DNA from: Calcarisporiella thermophila CBS 279.70
Taxonomy: Eukaryota > Calcarisporiellomycota
Assembly: GCF_041956535.1 (NCBI RefSeq)
Contig: NW_027192195.1
Coordinates: 782,403-846,402, forward strand
Length of the DNA stretch: 64,000 nt
Direction of reading: 5' to 3'
Position numbers and translations under genes: made by a program. The notes beneath the pieces were generated by a model. The model was not told the DNA's origin, made no database searches, and worked only from the letters and a program-made list of their open reading frames with translations. Shown in pieces: positions 45,701 through 58,465 of this stretch (positions are counted from its first letter, which is position 1; each line of letters opens with the position of its first letter).

Positions 45701-48282
45701 TGCTCTCTTTCATTGCTCGAGACCCGGTTAATAAGCTCTGATAAAATTTTAAACATCGACATTGAATTGGATTATCAAATGGAAGCGTGGCAATGTATTG
45801 GTAAGTATCTATTCAAATAGGTATATAAAGGCATATCATTGCAAAATTGTTTCTTTATTTTAGCTTTATCGCTGGAAAAATATATCCGTCGTAGCGGTCA
45901 GATATTTGACATCGATATCGCTCAAGATCAACTTACCATGACTCTATTGGAAGTCATTATCTATCCATTAAGGTATGTGTCCGCGTTTATTTTTCACATT
46001 TACCATCATTATAATATCATGCATGCATTCAATAATAGAAAATACCTAGAGCAAAGTGTTACGCCTTCGGACGACCTAGAAATGGGTATTTCTGTCGCAC
46101 TATCGAATCTTCTCGAATCATATTACAAGGCAACGACTTACTTGAAAGCCAACACCTGTATTGATTTAATTGCCGCACGCATTCAGTCAGCACTAGATTC
46201 GCATAATAATACCATTCAAAATATAAGGTGAGTTCAGCGAGGATATTGAGTTGACACCAACTCTAATTATAAATTATACCGTAGTTGTCTGCGAATTATC
46301 ACAAATCTTACTACCTATATGCTCAGTTTGAACGCAAACTCAGCTGCATTTAATGCAGATTCAAACCATACATCTCGTGAGCAGTAAGTATCATTTGATT
46401 GAGAATAGTCATAAATTTGTCAGCTTACTCCTATCCCTGATTAGATCTGTGTTTCAATCACTATATAAGCTTTCTACTTCTCTCCTCAAGTATCTCTATT
46501 TATGGCTGGATAATTCAGCTCAAAATCCTAAAGATGTGCCTGGTTTCATCAAGAACTTTTTCACGGAGCTCACGACACTCTTAGTTAACACACCCAGTGA
46601 GAATAATATTTTTGACCTACTATCTGACGGAATCCTTACATGGATTAAAGATGACGATCATCATGTGCGTGATCAAACTATACTTGTAAAAAAAAAATAT
46701 GGAGAAATGGTTAGTACATATAGATAGTGTCATGTTCACTCTGATTACTAATATTCTAAATTTTTCAGTTATCGGCTTTCTGGAAGGAAGGGGTTATTTC
46801 TGGTTTATGTCGTGGTCAAAATGTATACACCACCGAGCTTCTTACACGCGTTCAGGAATATATTGTTGTTGGTTTTGATAGCTGGGACAAATCAATCGAA
46901 GAGTCCACGTATTCGTTCTGGGAGAACACATTTAAAAAACAAGGCGCAATAGAGTATCCACCAGAAGTGGCTCGTGTGCTTGAGAAACGAGAAAAAGAAG
47001 GCCATCAACCCGAACCAAACACCCCGCAAAATCAAGAAAAGACCGAAGTTGTTGATACGAATTCGCAGACAAAGTCTTCAACTAGCAATAAAAATCGAAA
47101 GAGAAGTAATTGATATATTTCTCCTCAACATCTTTAACTTTGTCAATGAAACGTATTAACGATTTGTAATTTATAGAACGCCGTGAATTGGAGTATCTTG
47201 AGGTTGAATCCGATTTAGTCGAGACTCCTCGAAGTTCTAGACGAGTACGTCGTTCGATTAACCCTATTGTAGGTTGTTGTATATTAGTTAGCCTTAACTC
47301 GATAATTTATAATCATTCAAATCTACAGGAAATCTCTCCTAAAGATAAAGCTAGCAGCGTCGATCCCAAAACCCCTAAAAGTGGCGACACTACTTGTACA
47401 CCTAAAAGTGGTAAACGGAATCGTAAGTTCTATTTTCAGGCACTGAGCATTAATTCTTGTTTACGAGAATTTTAATTAGGTGCAAGACGTAGACAGAGCC
47501 GTCAACAGGCTGAGACTGATACCACCCCTGTTTCTAAGGAGCATACTGATATCTCGAATGAAAACAATTCTACGCCATCCATAAAGTTAAAACAAGGATT
47601 CCATAAAGAAAACGCAATGGATTGGTCAGAAAATAGCACAGTAGTTGCTCAGCTGGGAGTGACGATGCCGCGAGAAATTGAGATTACGGAGGTTACTCCT
47701 GCCGGTGCCGAGCCCACAGATCTACAAAAAATGAACGTAGATGTTAAAATACTCGCCACAGTACAAGAGGAAGAATGGCCTCAGTCCCCGCATAGCTCAA
47801 TTTCAGAAGACGAGATATTCACGGACGCTAAAGATGAACTTCCAGAAGAGAACGAGAGTGAAACTGTCAAACGAAATAATGAATTTGCTGTAACCAGCAA
47901 ACTGCCTGTCCAAGTGGAAACGGTTGTAACAGCGCGCAATATGGTTGGAAAATTACCAGCCCTGCTAGATTCAAAAGAAAGTGGGAGTGAATTAGACTTG
48001 ACTGGAAATACAGAGATTATAAATTCCGCTACTGACTTGCCAGGGTCGGGTGATCTACTGGTTGAAGATCTCCTTGTTAAGATGCAGAGACTTGTGGAAA
48101 CGCCTGCAACTATGGAAAGATTTAGCACCAGGTAAGACTCTTTCTCATTTTCATTCATATAAATAAGATTAGTAAATGACTATATTTATTATTATAGACA
48201 ACTTGTTGAACTGCAGCGAAATATCAACCTACTGAATACAATGGCGGTAGACACAATATCTAAGAGAATCACTGATTCATAG
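42737..48282 (+). CDS. RIF1: Rif1-like telomere/replication-timing protein
   Basis: Twenty-three exons: 42737..43170, 43260..43327, 43397..43458, 43523..43672, 43738..43923, 43997..44063, 44124..44221, 44283..44422, 44489..44579, 44639..44753, 44823..45028, 45091..45274, 45336..45500, 45564..45800, 45864..45972, 46039..46227, 46285..46383, 46445..46709, 46769..47105, 47177..47268, 47329..47422, 47480..48131, 48198..48282; 1374 aa. Rif1 brings protein phosphatase 1 to origins and telomeres and restrains replication and resection. Residues 21-25 (KSVVF) fit an RVxF PP1 site, and 46-49 (GILK) fit a SILK site. A long helical-repeat region follows (VWCLAIQRLKP, SGIRSRAMQLLENSL, IKAWGVVV, VKAAAFAAWTKFIY). 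The C-terminal third is charged and ends in a short amphipathic segment. The donor after exon 3 (GTAGTC) and the acceptor of exon 10 are the least certain choices. Confidence 0.9.
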
Positions 48283-48424
48283 TTTTCGCTCGTAATATTT
48301 AGACATTTATATAGACATTACTGTTTTATTACACACTTTGTAATAATTTTTTCTGATATTCAAACTTTTCTCTGCATAAATATTAAATGAAGTCAATTAT
48401 TTACATACAGAATTGAAATATTTA

Positions 48425-50125
48425 TCAAAGCTCATCGTGAGATATCCCGCCTGCCTTATCTTTTCCAACCATATCTTCCGGCACCGGTTCAGGTTCCTCT
48501 ACTTCACTAACATTTTCTAGTTTGTTAAAAGCATTTTTTGCGATAAATTCAAGAAAATTCTCTAACGATCTATCTCCTGTGTAATCAATGATCTCTCGAT
48601 CTGTGCCGGCTTTGAATAACTTAATGGAAGGGAAGCCTGTGATTTTGAAAGGCACGGAGAGCGGCATATCATTCACAGTACCATCCATTTTCGCTATAAT
48701 TATATTCCCGCTCGGATTACGACTGCGCACTGTTTTACCAAGCTCTTCCCATGTTGGTGCCAACCGCTTACAATGTCCGCACCAAGGAGCATATATTTCG
48801 AGCAAAACGTCCTTCTGTTCATCAAATACGATTTTATCAAATTCATCCGCAACTACTTTCGTGACAGGCGCGTCGTTCACTTCCGGAATTGGCTCAGATT
48901 TGATGGCAGGTGCAATCTCGCCTTTAACGACTCTGCTTACAAAATCATGAACCGCATCAGCCGTGATCTGTTTGCTCTGATTGAATGGGTACTTAGTAGC
49001 GTCGGACGTGTTTTGAATACCAAAAGCGGGCCATTGAGGTTTAAGATTGAGAGTTTCAGCAGCAACCCCATATCTGGTTGCATCTATCCAAACCATGTTG
49101 ATCTTTTAGGAAGCGAAATCGATAGTAAGTTAAAAAATGCAACACTGTATAATAAAATAAAAATCACCTACCTGTTCTCTAAATTCTCTTGCCACTGGCT
49201 CTAATGTTTTTGTCAGTCTCACTCTCATTGAATCGCTATCGACAAATATATATGCCAAGAGTTTTCCAGTCTGATAACTTGCGTAGTTATCTGGGCCGAT
49301 TTCATCGATAATCGGTTGTGCATTAGACCTGATGAATTCTCGCAAACGTTCTTTATCAAACGCTCCATTAAACTTATTTATTCCTTCGTCGAACTGTTTA
49401 AACAGTACTACGGAAGGAAAGTTCACCTCATATTTTTCTGCACCTTCAGGGTCAGTGCATATGCCAAAAACATATCTGCTACGCCATTCCTTAGCTAACT
49501 GCTCAACAATTTCCTTTGCTTCTCCATCTTGCGAAGAGAGGAACGCAACTATAACAACACGATCAGATTCTTTAAAGGTATCGATATCAACCGCAGAGAG
49601 CTCGGATAATACAGGTAGCACCTGTCTGAAATAAAAACAGCGTAAATTAAATTATTGCAGAAAACCAATTCCGATATAAACCATACTTTTTCATATAGCT
49701 AACTATTCCAGCTGATCGTCGTGATCCAGCGTAGTCATCTATAGGCTCTTTCCCTTCATGAAATACTTTCAATGTCGGAAAGCCTTCAACATCGTGTTCG
49801 CTACATAACTCCTGTTCAACTGTGCAATCTACTTTAGCAAGCTTAATTCCTGTAGATTTAAGCTCTGTTGCAGCTTTTTCGTACTCAGGCTCGAGATTTT
49901 TGCAATGCCCACACCAAGGTGCGAAGAATTCTACTAGTATTCTAATTGCACTGTTATCAATAAATATATCCCATAATAAAAAAAACTCCACATTTACAAT
50001 TTCTCACTATTTACTACAGAGCTGAAATTATTTTTTGCAAGTAATAGTACGTCAGATTCAGCGCACACATAATTCGAAAATATTACAAAGCTCAAGAATG
50101 TAATTGAAATGCAAAAAAAATTCAT
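48425..50125 (-). CDS. PDI1: Protein disulfide isomerase
   Basis: Four exons: 50125..49998, 49941..49687, 49625..49172, 49102..48425; 504 aa. It forms and rearranges disulfide bonds in the ER lumen. A signal peptide of 22 residues (MNFFCISITFLSFVIFSNYV...CA) precedes ESDVLLL. The a and a' thioredoxin domains each have an intact CGHC site (Cys53/Cys56 and Cys387/Cys390). Between them lie the b and b' domains, and the protein ends in HDEL. The donor of intron 1 was chosen as GTAAAT at 49997, because the alternative GTGAGA donor breaks the frame before LVEFFAPWCGHC. Divergent with the SR-rich protein gene, 150 bp between starts. Confidence 0.97.
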
Positions 50126-50275
50126 TGAATTGTTAAACAGATTAAAGAGTAAAAAATGTGAAGAACTGATTTTGTATTTAAAAAATTGGCGGCAATTTTT
50201 ACTCGCGAGGAACCCCTGGAATACATATATTAATTATTTCTTGTGGCATTATTTGTTTACAAGCACTTGAATATT
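50126..50275. promoter_or_regulatory. 150-bp divergent promoter PDI / SR-rich protein
   Basis: Contains ATTGGCGGCAATTTTT (about 50186-50201), with a GGCGG core like E2F/MBF sites. No UPR element of the TGACGTG type is seen. Confidence 0.35.
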
Positions 50276-51164
50276 ATGGGAAATATTGAACGCTTACGAG
50301 AGAGAAAAGAAAGTAGAGACCGCTCCGGTAGAAAAAGTAATCTGTTTTTCTTTTTTCTAATAATGAAAATTATAATAATATAATGATTAATTCTTAGAAA
50401 GTGAATATAAGAATTCAAGATCTCGATCTCGAAGTCGTAGTCCCCGTCCTTCTCATATTAGCAGTAGTAAACTGAGTGGTTCAGATCATGATCCAGGTAT
50501 GCACTAACGATAAATTTTTACTTCTTTCCTTTAAAATTACAATATGTGCGATAATACTATTGTTTTTTTATCAGCAGTAGTATACATTTATCCTTGATTT
50601 TATTTTATTCAATTATTTGAAAAATTTAAGAGATTGCTAAATTTTCTTCGCAAGATCTCGAGATTATTTAACCTATCATTTATAGGACACTCTTTAAAAA
50701 GAAATTCCAGAAGTTCAAGTCGTGAAAAAAGGAGAGAGTCGAAATCGCGCTCTGTATCTTCCGATACTGATTCATCGAGAGGTTGATATCTACCTGGTGA
50801 TTTCTGAGTATCTTTCAAATACATTGAGTATTTTTATTGTAGAGGAAAGGAGGCGGAAAAAAAAGTACAAAAAAGACAAAAAGAAGAGTAGAAAAAAGAG
50901 AAGAGCATCTTCCTCAGATGTGAGTCTTAACTAATCATTTTATTAATACTTGATTTATCTTTGAATATACTATAGGATGACGGACCTCGCAGTGCTATTA
51001 CTGGCAAAAAGGTTAGCTATTGCGTTAATAGCTTGGCAGTGCCCAATCTAACAAATTTTTGAATATTCAAGTTGAAGCTGAAAATTCACAAATCCAGTGA
51101 AGATAAACTTCGTGATGAAAACCGTTCTGATCTCTTACAATTTTTAAATTCATCTTATGACTAA
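50276..51164 (+). CDS. Small SR/RS-rich nuclear protein with conserved-looking C-terminus
   Basis: Six exons: 50276..50336, 50398..50496, 50686..50781, 50843..50919, 50976..51011, 51072..51164; 153 aa. I do not recognise an orthologue. The N-terminus is charged (MGNIERLRERKESRDRSG). The middle is rich in Arg-Ser dipeptides and Lys/Arg clusters (SRSRSRSRSP, KKKSRKKRRAS), typical of splicing-related or nuclear-speckle proteins. The C-terminus is different in character: KLKIHKSSEDKLRDENRSDL followed by LQFLNSSYD, which looks like a defined short helix motif. All five introns join in frame and the gene is compact, so it is probably real. A role in pre-mRNA splicing is a guess from composition. 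Confidence 0.72.
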
Positions 51165-52393
51165 AATCACTATTTTATGGTTTGTCTTTTGCATAAAGAT
51201 CCTCGTTTAATTCAATTACTAAGTTCTAATGCTATTGTAAAATTTATAGGATTACACTAAGGATGGGAAAAGAATTGAGAGTGACATAATTTAAAATATT
51301 TTTTACAGTGGATGGCGAAGCAAGATACTATATATAGGATTCCAAGCCAAATACATATGGTCCTCTGCAGCGGTCCCTTCTCAGTCCCTTCTCTTCGTAA
51401 AGAAAATGTTAACTCCCAGACATTATAACTAATTATCCTAAGATTCCAATAAATTTCAATAAAAGACGCTTTCAAACTTATTATCTTGATTTTACAAAAT
51501 ACAGAACATTGCATTCTTAATGCTAGAATGTGTTATAGGACTTAAGATATCCTAAGACAATAGAAAGTAGGCATTTTCATGTGTAGTGATAGTATTCTTT
51601 TGTTGCCTCTAAGAACTAGTTTAATTATAGTCGAAATTGATAAAAATACAAATGACAATATATTGTGCTTTTCCATTGGTGTATTTTGCTATAATATATT
51701 TTTATTATATTTAATATAATTTTTCATCTCATTTTAATATCTAGATGCTTTTTGGCGCGCAATAATCTGATGCATTCATATCCTCATTAAATTTTTCAAT
51801 AGTCTTGATTCATAATTCTCTTGAATTATATAAATCGAGAAAATTTTATACCTGAGAGAAAAGGCACCAATACACAAATGATTTTAAAAGCAACTCAACA
51901 ATGACGATATAATCCCTATATTATACAACGAGTATATTTGATTCCTAATGTTGATTCAGTAGTTGCATTAAACTCTTCTTGAAAATCTTGTATTTAATTT
52001 CTTGATTTTTTTTATAAAAAGCGACTCTAAAATAATAAAGACGCAATTTCTATATGCGTTAAATTAGATGGTGTAGAGTAAACAAGTATAGCATAGAAGA
52101 AATTTGCGAAATTAATATCGTTTTAGTATAAGGTTGAAACTCACAATAGTGGAAAGTATTTCGATGGAATTAAATTGTTTTTTTAGTATAAATGCTATAT
52201 CTGTTTATGTACTTGAAGTGACTGCATCTTAATTAAAATTCGATCATTATTGAAACCAGTCTAAAAACGCGTCAATTAAAAAGCTACAGAAAGCTTTTAA
52301 ACCTTTCACAGATACACTCAATGGATTTTTTTTTTTTCATATTTCCAATATAATACTCACACATAAATTTATATTTCTTTTTTATTATTGTAG
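51165..52393. other. AT-rich intergenic region before the TBC-domain gene
   Basis: 1.2 kb without a recognisable gene. The 3' end has a long pyrimidine-rich tract and TAG directly before the ATG at 52394. This looks like a splice acceptor, so a 5' non-coding or short coding exon of the TBC gene may lie in this stretch; I could not identify it. Confidence 0.45.
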
Positions 52394-54671
52394 ATGATGA
52401 CAATTGATAATGAAAGTGTTGAATATAACTCACCAGATATCGGGGCGAAAAGGATAGAAAAATTATCACCTGAGAAGGCTTCAATGGAACTGCCGCCTAT
52501 CGAGAACTCTTTGGATAAAATCAAAGGAATGAAAGGAAACCAGGAGCAATCAACTCGAATTTCCACATCTGGAACCGAAAAGCCCATTATATATACCCGT
52601 GGATTAATTAGCACAGATGCGACTTTTGAGAGAGTGATATCAGCTGGTGAAAACACACAGGGTAAAGGAACAGGATCTTTGTTAAATGAAGATTGTAAAC
52701 AAAACCACATTGCACAAGATTTGCCAACTGACTATAATCAAGACAATGTTGGCAACATAAAAAATGCGGGAGATGAAGAATGGCGGCGAGTCACAAGCTT
52801 GCACGAAGTCAGCCTACATGATGATGCACCCAATCCATTTTCACTTACTATCGAATGTCCAGTGGATACTGCTGATACTTCTTCAATATCTTCATTTCCT
52901 TTCCATGCACCACTCACCCCAACCTCACCTATTTGCGCTTCGCCAATATCAGAATTCCCGCCCAAGTTACAACGCTCCAACTCCTTCATCGAGGGTCTGC
53001 GCTCCACATTTTCGTTTCGTAGAGCCAGCACTTTCGGAAATGTTGATATGATGCTGGCGAGAATCGAAGTACAAACAATAGAGTTGGAGAAGGATCCGAG
53101 AGGAAAAGAAATTTGTATGAAGCTGCAGGAAGGAATACAAGCGAATTTCGATAGGGTCAGGACTGAAGCTGTTCTTGAAGGTATTCAGGACGAGGTTGAT
53201 TGGGGTAACTGAACTAGGCACTTCTCTCGCAATCATAATTAAATGTTCATTTATTATTGTAATCTTAGATTTCTGGGGACAGCTCATTTCAGATTTTGAC
53301 AATGTTATCAAGACTCAACCCAAGAAAGTGACTGAAGTTGTACGACTCGGTATTCCGCCTTCTATACGTGGTATGATCTGGCAACTCTTTTCGAAATCGA
53401 AAGATCCGGAACTCGAAACGACTTACGCGGAGCTTATTAAGCAACAAAGTCCATACGATAAAATGATTGAGCGTGATATTAGCCGCACATTTCCTGATCA
53501 CGAATATTTCAAGTTGAAAGATGGTCCTGGACAAGTTGGATTATTTAATGTTTTAAGAGCATATTCTTTATATGACGAGGAGATAGGATATTGTCAAGGA
53601 TTAGCATTTGTAGTTGGGCCATTATTATTAAATGTGAGGATAATGACATTTCTGCTATAAGAAATTAAACTCATAATTGCTTTTAGATGCCAGAAGAAGA
53701 GACTTTTTGCCTCTTAATCCGGCTAGTATCTCACTACGGACTTCGCGACCTTTTCACACCTGATATGGCAGGCCTGAACCTTCGCCTATTTCAATTTGAT
53801 CGCCTCCTCGAAGACCATCTTCCGCATGTGTTTCGCCATCTGATGCGTAAAAATGTCCGCTCAACGATGTTTGCTGCACAATGGTTTATGACCCTATTTG
53901 CATATAAATTTCCGATGGACCTTGTGCTCCGTATCTTTGATGTTATTATGGTAGAAGGAGTTGATGCAGTGTTCAGGTTCGCAATTGCGTTGATGAAGAG
54001 AGGAGAACGAGATATACTTGGGTTGGAGTTTGAGCAGTTGGTAGAATTTTTGAAGATAGGGTTATTTGAATTTTATCCAGTAAGTCAGAATTATATTCAA
54101 GCTTGTATTTACTTTTTCTTAAGACTCCAAATATTAGAATGCCAATGAACTTGTTTCGGATGCATACAATATTTCCATTACCACCAAACAACTAAAGCGC
54201 CTTGCGAAAGCGTATACCGTTGAGCTTAAAAAGGCAGCTCAAGAACATCAGCAGCTCTTCGTATTAAAGCAAGCGAATTCACAACTTGCAGCTCATATTA
54301 AGAGACTCGAGGCAAGCCTGGATGCGCTCAACTCAGAACATTGTACATTGACAAATGAGCTTATCACCACGAAAATGCAGCTTGCTCATACACAGGAAGA
54401 AAATGAGTCTTTAGATGCCCGATGTGAGGAATTAAAATTGAGGATAGAAGAGATACCCCACGAAATTGAAGAGAGGTTTAAAACTGAGATGGATTCTTTA
54501 GCAAAGAAGAACGTAGAACTTGTACAGCGAAATACGACTTTAGAGGATCAATTAAATCAAACCGAGGTTCAACTGATCGATACACGAGTCAAGCATGCAC
54601 AGTTAGAGAGTGAGAGAGAGAGTTTGAAATGGACTCTAAATGAGTTAAGAAAGACTCTGGGAAACGTATAA
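52394..54671 (+). CDS. TBC-domain Rab GTPase-activating protein (Gyp5/EVI5-like)
   Basis: Exons 52394..53204, 53269..53633, 53687..54079, 54138..54671; 700 aa. It would inactivate Rab GTPases in vesicle traffic. The N-terminal 230 residues are disordered and acidic. The TBC domain (about 290-510) contains RLGIPPSIRGMIWQLF, IERDISRTFPDHEYF (with the catalytic Arg), and YSLYDEEIGYCQGLAFV with the catalytic Gln. A long coiled coil follows (about 540-700). TBC followed by coiled coil resembles Gyp5/Gyl1 and EVI5. The start lies directly after an acceptor-like TAG, so the true N-terminus may be further upstream. It converges with MIX23, 153 bp apart. Confidence 0.92.
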
Positions 54672-54824
54672 AAATTAAGCTACATCTATTTTAATGCTCA
54701 ATCCATTTATTGTGTCGAAGATGTTTTTTTTTCTTTTTTTCAGCATTTCGTATTATATATTTTTTTATTTCTAATATGTTTTGGAACAATCCTTCTCTAC
54801 TCTCTATTATAATCCCAATGAAAA

Positions 54825-55430
54825 TTATTGTCCAAAAATTCGACTATATTCGGGGGGAATTTTGAATACGCGACATTTATCCTTAAAAACTTTCAAGCTT
54901 CGACCGCGAATTATACTTTCAACTTCCACTTCATTTGCTACCCACCTACGCTATTAACTCATGTAGATCATGTCAATTAGTCACAATTAATTCCTAATCG
55001 AATATAGATGTATACCTTAGTTTCCTCTGCATATACTGCATCCTTAATATCGTAATCATCTGGATCTTCAGCCAATATTTTATTTTTTCTATCAAGCTCT
55101 GCATCCATTATCTATATAATTGGATTTCATTACTTTAGTTTGAGTAAAATACTAAAGAGCTTATAAGAACCTTCAAGCATTTATTAATGGCGTCTTCTCT
55201 TGTTCGATAGGCATTCATGAGCTGCTGGAAAAACTCTGCGCAGGCTTGTTCACTGTGTGTGTCGGTTGTATTCATGCGAAGCATAATATTATCGTCGGGC
55301 TTACGAAGCTCTTTCATTATTTCTATACAATATAACTATTAACATAAAATATAATGTATTGTATATAACCTTGATATATACCCTTAAAATAAGAGAGATT
55401 ATAACATGTACTCATCTCTATTTCAGGCAT
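54825..55430 (-). CDS. MIX23: MIX23 / CCDC58-family mitochondrial intermembrane-space protein
   Basis: Four exons: 55430..55382, 55322..55171, 55111..55016, 54950..54825; 140 aa, the typical family size. Mix23 is a small helical, twin-Cys protein of the mitochondrial intermembrane space linked to protein import. Evidence: LRKPDDNIMLRMNTTDTHSE, AYRTREDAINKC, and the C-terminal VFKDKCRVFKIPPEY. Conserved Cys residues flank the first helical part. Another in-frame Met lies five codons after the start at 55430; either could be used. Confidence 0.85.
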
Positions 55431-55907
55431 CGTGGGTGGGAATTTAAATATGTATATATATGTGTGTGTAAATAGTATGATGGCAAGGCGCGTTTCAATG
55501 AGAAAGAAAATGTGACTGTTTATGTTTTGAACTAAAGGTTAAAATCTGAAACTATTTCTTATAGTATTATATGTGGCTGCGTTCAATTATACTTTCGGTA
55601 TAGATGCCCAATTTCAAATGGCAATAAATCCTCTTCCAAAATTCAAGGTTGATTTGGCAGTTGTCATGATCATCTTGATATTAAGCCCAAATGTTTAAAC
55701 AGTGTGTGATTTTAATTTTTGTTTTTCATAAAAAGAACGCATATAATATCAGAACACTTAAAATTAAATATTTCTTAATAGGAATAAATCATTAAGCTAC
55801 AAGATTTTAGGCCTGCTATTTTTTTTTTACTGCATTATTCATATTTTAAATGATATTATAAATATAAAACATAATTTAAGCTCCAACCTATATTCATTCT
55901 CTTGCTT
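55431..55907. other. Promoter of MIX23 and 3' region of the M64 peptidase gene
   Basis: 477 nt, AT-rich, with a short TATATATATGTGTGTGT simple repeat at about 55449-55467. No gene recognised. Confidence 0.4.
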
Positions 55908-58465
55908 CTACCAGCTACGGAACACGATATTGCGACATTCACTCGTAGTATCAACGATAAAGTCTTGCTTTGCTGTAAGTAGTTTTTTAGGATCGATACG
56001 AACTTCAGGCTGAATCAATTCGAGTTTTACTTCCCACTTTTGTTTTGTATTAGAAGGCAAGTCACGTAATTCGAAGCTAAATTTGTTATCCAAGTCAGGT
56101 TGAAGCTGGCCTTCTTTATACCATTTCACCAAGTATTTTTCTCCTACAATGCGCTGATCTTTTGGACGAAATTGGGCGAGAGGAATAGCCTTAAGTTCAA
56201 CACTGTAACCGCGCCCGTTTTCCTGGAAATTTTTGGTATTATCGTCATGTTGATGTTGTAGGAAAGGTGTACCAAACTTGGTTTTGTTTGTACATGAAAC
56301 ATTAACCTCATCGATTAGCGAAATTTTTTTCAAAAATTGATGCCAAAGACATTCCTGGCAGACCGGACACCTAATAATAAATACGATATTTGAGCTATGA
56401 GTGAATATTAGCTTCAAGTATAAAGAATACAAATGAGTTCTCGTCATGTTTCGCATAAGGCACTGTTACATATTAGAGAGTTATTTGAAAAAGGCTTAAT
56501 AATTGAGTAGAAAGTTATTGCTTACCCCTAAAGAAAAAATAATTAATCAATACCATATCACTTCATGATATAAGAGAAATAGTACCTTCATTCGTTGGTC
56601 TATATGTCTTTCGTGTCTGTGATTCGGCGATGGTGGGATAGGCCGATATCTATGTTTTGAAGTTAATCAGTCCTCCTACCATAAATAAGATATCTAAAAA
56701 TACAGCATACATGCGAGGAGTCTAATACGAATTCATCTTCGCCCGCGTATTCCTGAACTGTGACACTACACAATTGGCGGATAGGGGAACTTGGACCATT
56801 TTTAGGAAACCCTTGGCGGAATTCGAGCGTGTGCATCCCAGCCTTGAAGCCCCCATTGTTTCCTGTGCTAGAATATTCGAAGAAGTGTCGGTCCAGATCT
56901 CCTGTTGATTTCCATGGAATCGCCTTTCCATCTAATAAGATCTAATTTTAAAATTTATTAACCAATAAATTTATCAGTAGAGAAATTGTGATCAATATAC
57001 TTTGAGGGATCCTTCACTTTCCACCCCAGAGGCTGAAATTCGAATCATCCAACGTGGAAAACGGCCAGTTGTATTGAATTTCACTTTGTATGGACCTTGT
57101 GCCAGGTCATACCAGGCATAATCAGCTGCTGCTAGGTTGCTTTTCTCTTCCCGCACAGGACCAGTAAGCCAATGCTTCCATGGAATATCTCTGAGCGATT
57201 TTGCATTATTACATCCAGAATAAACAGAACCATTATCGTATTCCTCTGGAAAAATGTGTTATAAAAAGGAATAAATATAATCTATTAAATTGACACTTAC
57301 CGCCGACTTCCAGAAAACTATGCCTGGTTTTATTTACAATTAGAATTAGCCATATTAGTTATTGGTTTATAATCGTAGTTAACACACCCCATTTCGTGTC
57401 TAATGACAATTGTTCCCGAAGTCTCAGATGAAGTACTAATAATAAATTCGCCACCAAGCCCTCCGTAATATGGGTCGTTTCCTATGAGAGAAGGAAAATC
57501 ACAGGAAGACTGTCCGATAGAATCACATGCTGCGTGGGCCTCTCTCCTTTTAGAAGCGTAAATCCCTCGTAGTTCTGATCCCTCACGGTAGAGACCGAAA
57601 GCAGTATCCTTTGGTTTTCCTTTAGAACCAATTCCGCTTTCTTTGGAAGGTCGGAAAAGTGCCCAGAGATTAAATAATGGTCTAACAGATGTAAACGTTC
57701 CAATCAGAAACATATCATTGGCGAGACGTTGGATGTCTTTGAAGAATTTATCGCGCTCTTGTTGTTGATATCCATCGCCCATAAAAACGACATCAATACG
57801 GTTCTGTAGCTCAATACTTAAGTGAAGCTTTTTTTTTTCAATCATGGAAAAGAGGTTACCTTAGAGTCACCATTATCGAGAATTTTTCTCTAATGATTAT
57901 TACATTACGCTGTAAGTATTAAAATTCATTTCAATATTCCGAATTAATTCTTACCACTTCATCCGCCGTACCTACATCTGTCTTATCTAAATTATTTCCT
58001 TTAATTGCGAGAGTGCTAGCTAACTGCCGAGCTCCAAATAGACTTTTATCTTTTTTCCAGCCATTGACCCTAGAGCAGATACGACTAAGTGCTTCGTTGA
58101 CATTTTTTTGGTTATAACCATAGATTGTTATGAGCTCATCCCTATTGTGAGAGTCTCCAAATTGGCTAAACTCCTCTGAATTCAAGTTCTTGTGCCGTTG
58201 AATCAAGTTAGCTCCATTTCCTACTAATCCACGATGTAATTGCGAATACTCAGAACTTAAGATTTCACATTCTTTAGTGCTCGGATTGAAATACGCTTTA
58301 ACTCGCAAAATATCTATCCCAGTACGGGCTATCGTCGTTGAAGCGGTTATACTAAGCATACAATACTTAGAAATTACACAGACCTATTTTATTAGTAGAT
58401 ATTTACCCAAGAATAATTTGGTAAACCGATATTGCAAACAAAAGAAATTTGTTTAGATACCACAT
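55908..58465 (-). CDS. Secreted M64-family metallopeptidase (IgA-peptidase-like)
   Basis: Eleven exons: 58465..58407, 58351..57955, 57889..57860, 57803..57388, 57323..57301, 57245..57001, 56941..56729, 56649..56586, 56527..56526, 56462..56431, 56370..55908; 647 aa. A signal peptide (MWYLNKFLLFAISVYQII) directs it to the outside. The peptidase unit starts at NRIDVVFMGDGYQQQERDKF. The zinc site HEMGH (residues 298-302) is split by an intron after HEMG and is followed by EEYDNG. Downstream are SFRPTNE-type text (TYRPTNEGCLMR), Cys pairs (CPVCQEC) and a beta-rich C-terminal domain. Family members are zinc endopeptidases; fungal ones probably degrade external proteins. The eighth and tenth exons are out of phase unless the 2-nt exon GG at 56527..56526 is included. 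It restores NEGCLMR and has a long T-rich acceptor and GTAAGC donor. Exons of 23 and 30 nt are also present. Confidence 0.88.
56526..56527 (-). other. Two-nucleotide microexon of the M64 peptidase gene
   Basis: The minus strand reads TTTTTTCTTTAG, then GG, then GTAAGC. Flanking introns would be 58 and 63 nt, normal here. The upstream exon ends in phase 1 (AAT GAA G), and the downstream exon must start in phase 0 to give TGC CTT ATG CGA. The two G complete a glycine codon. Confidence 0.7.
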
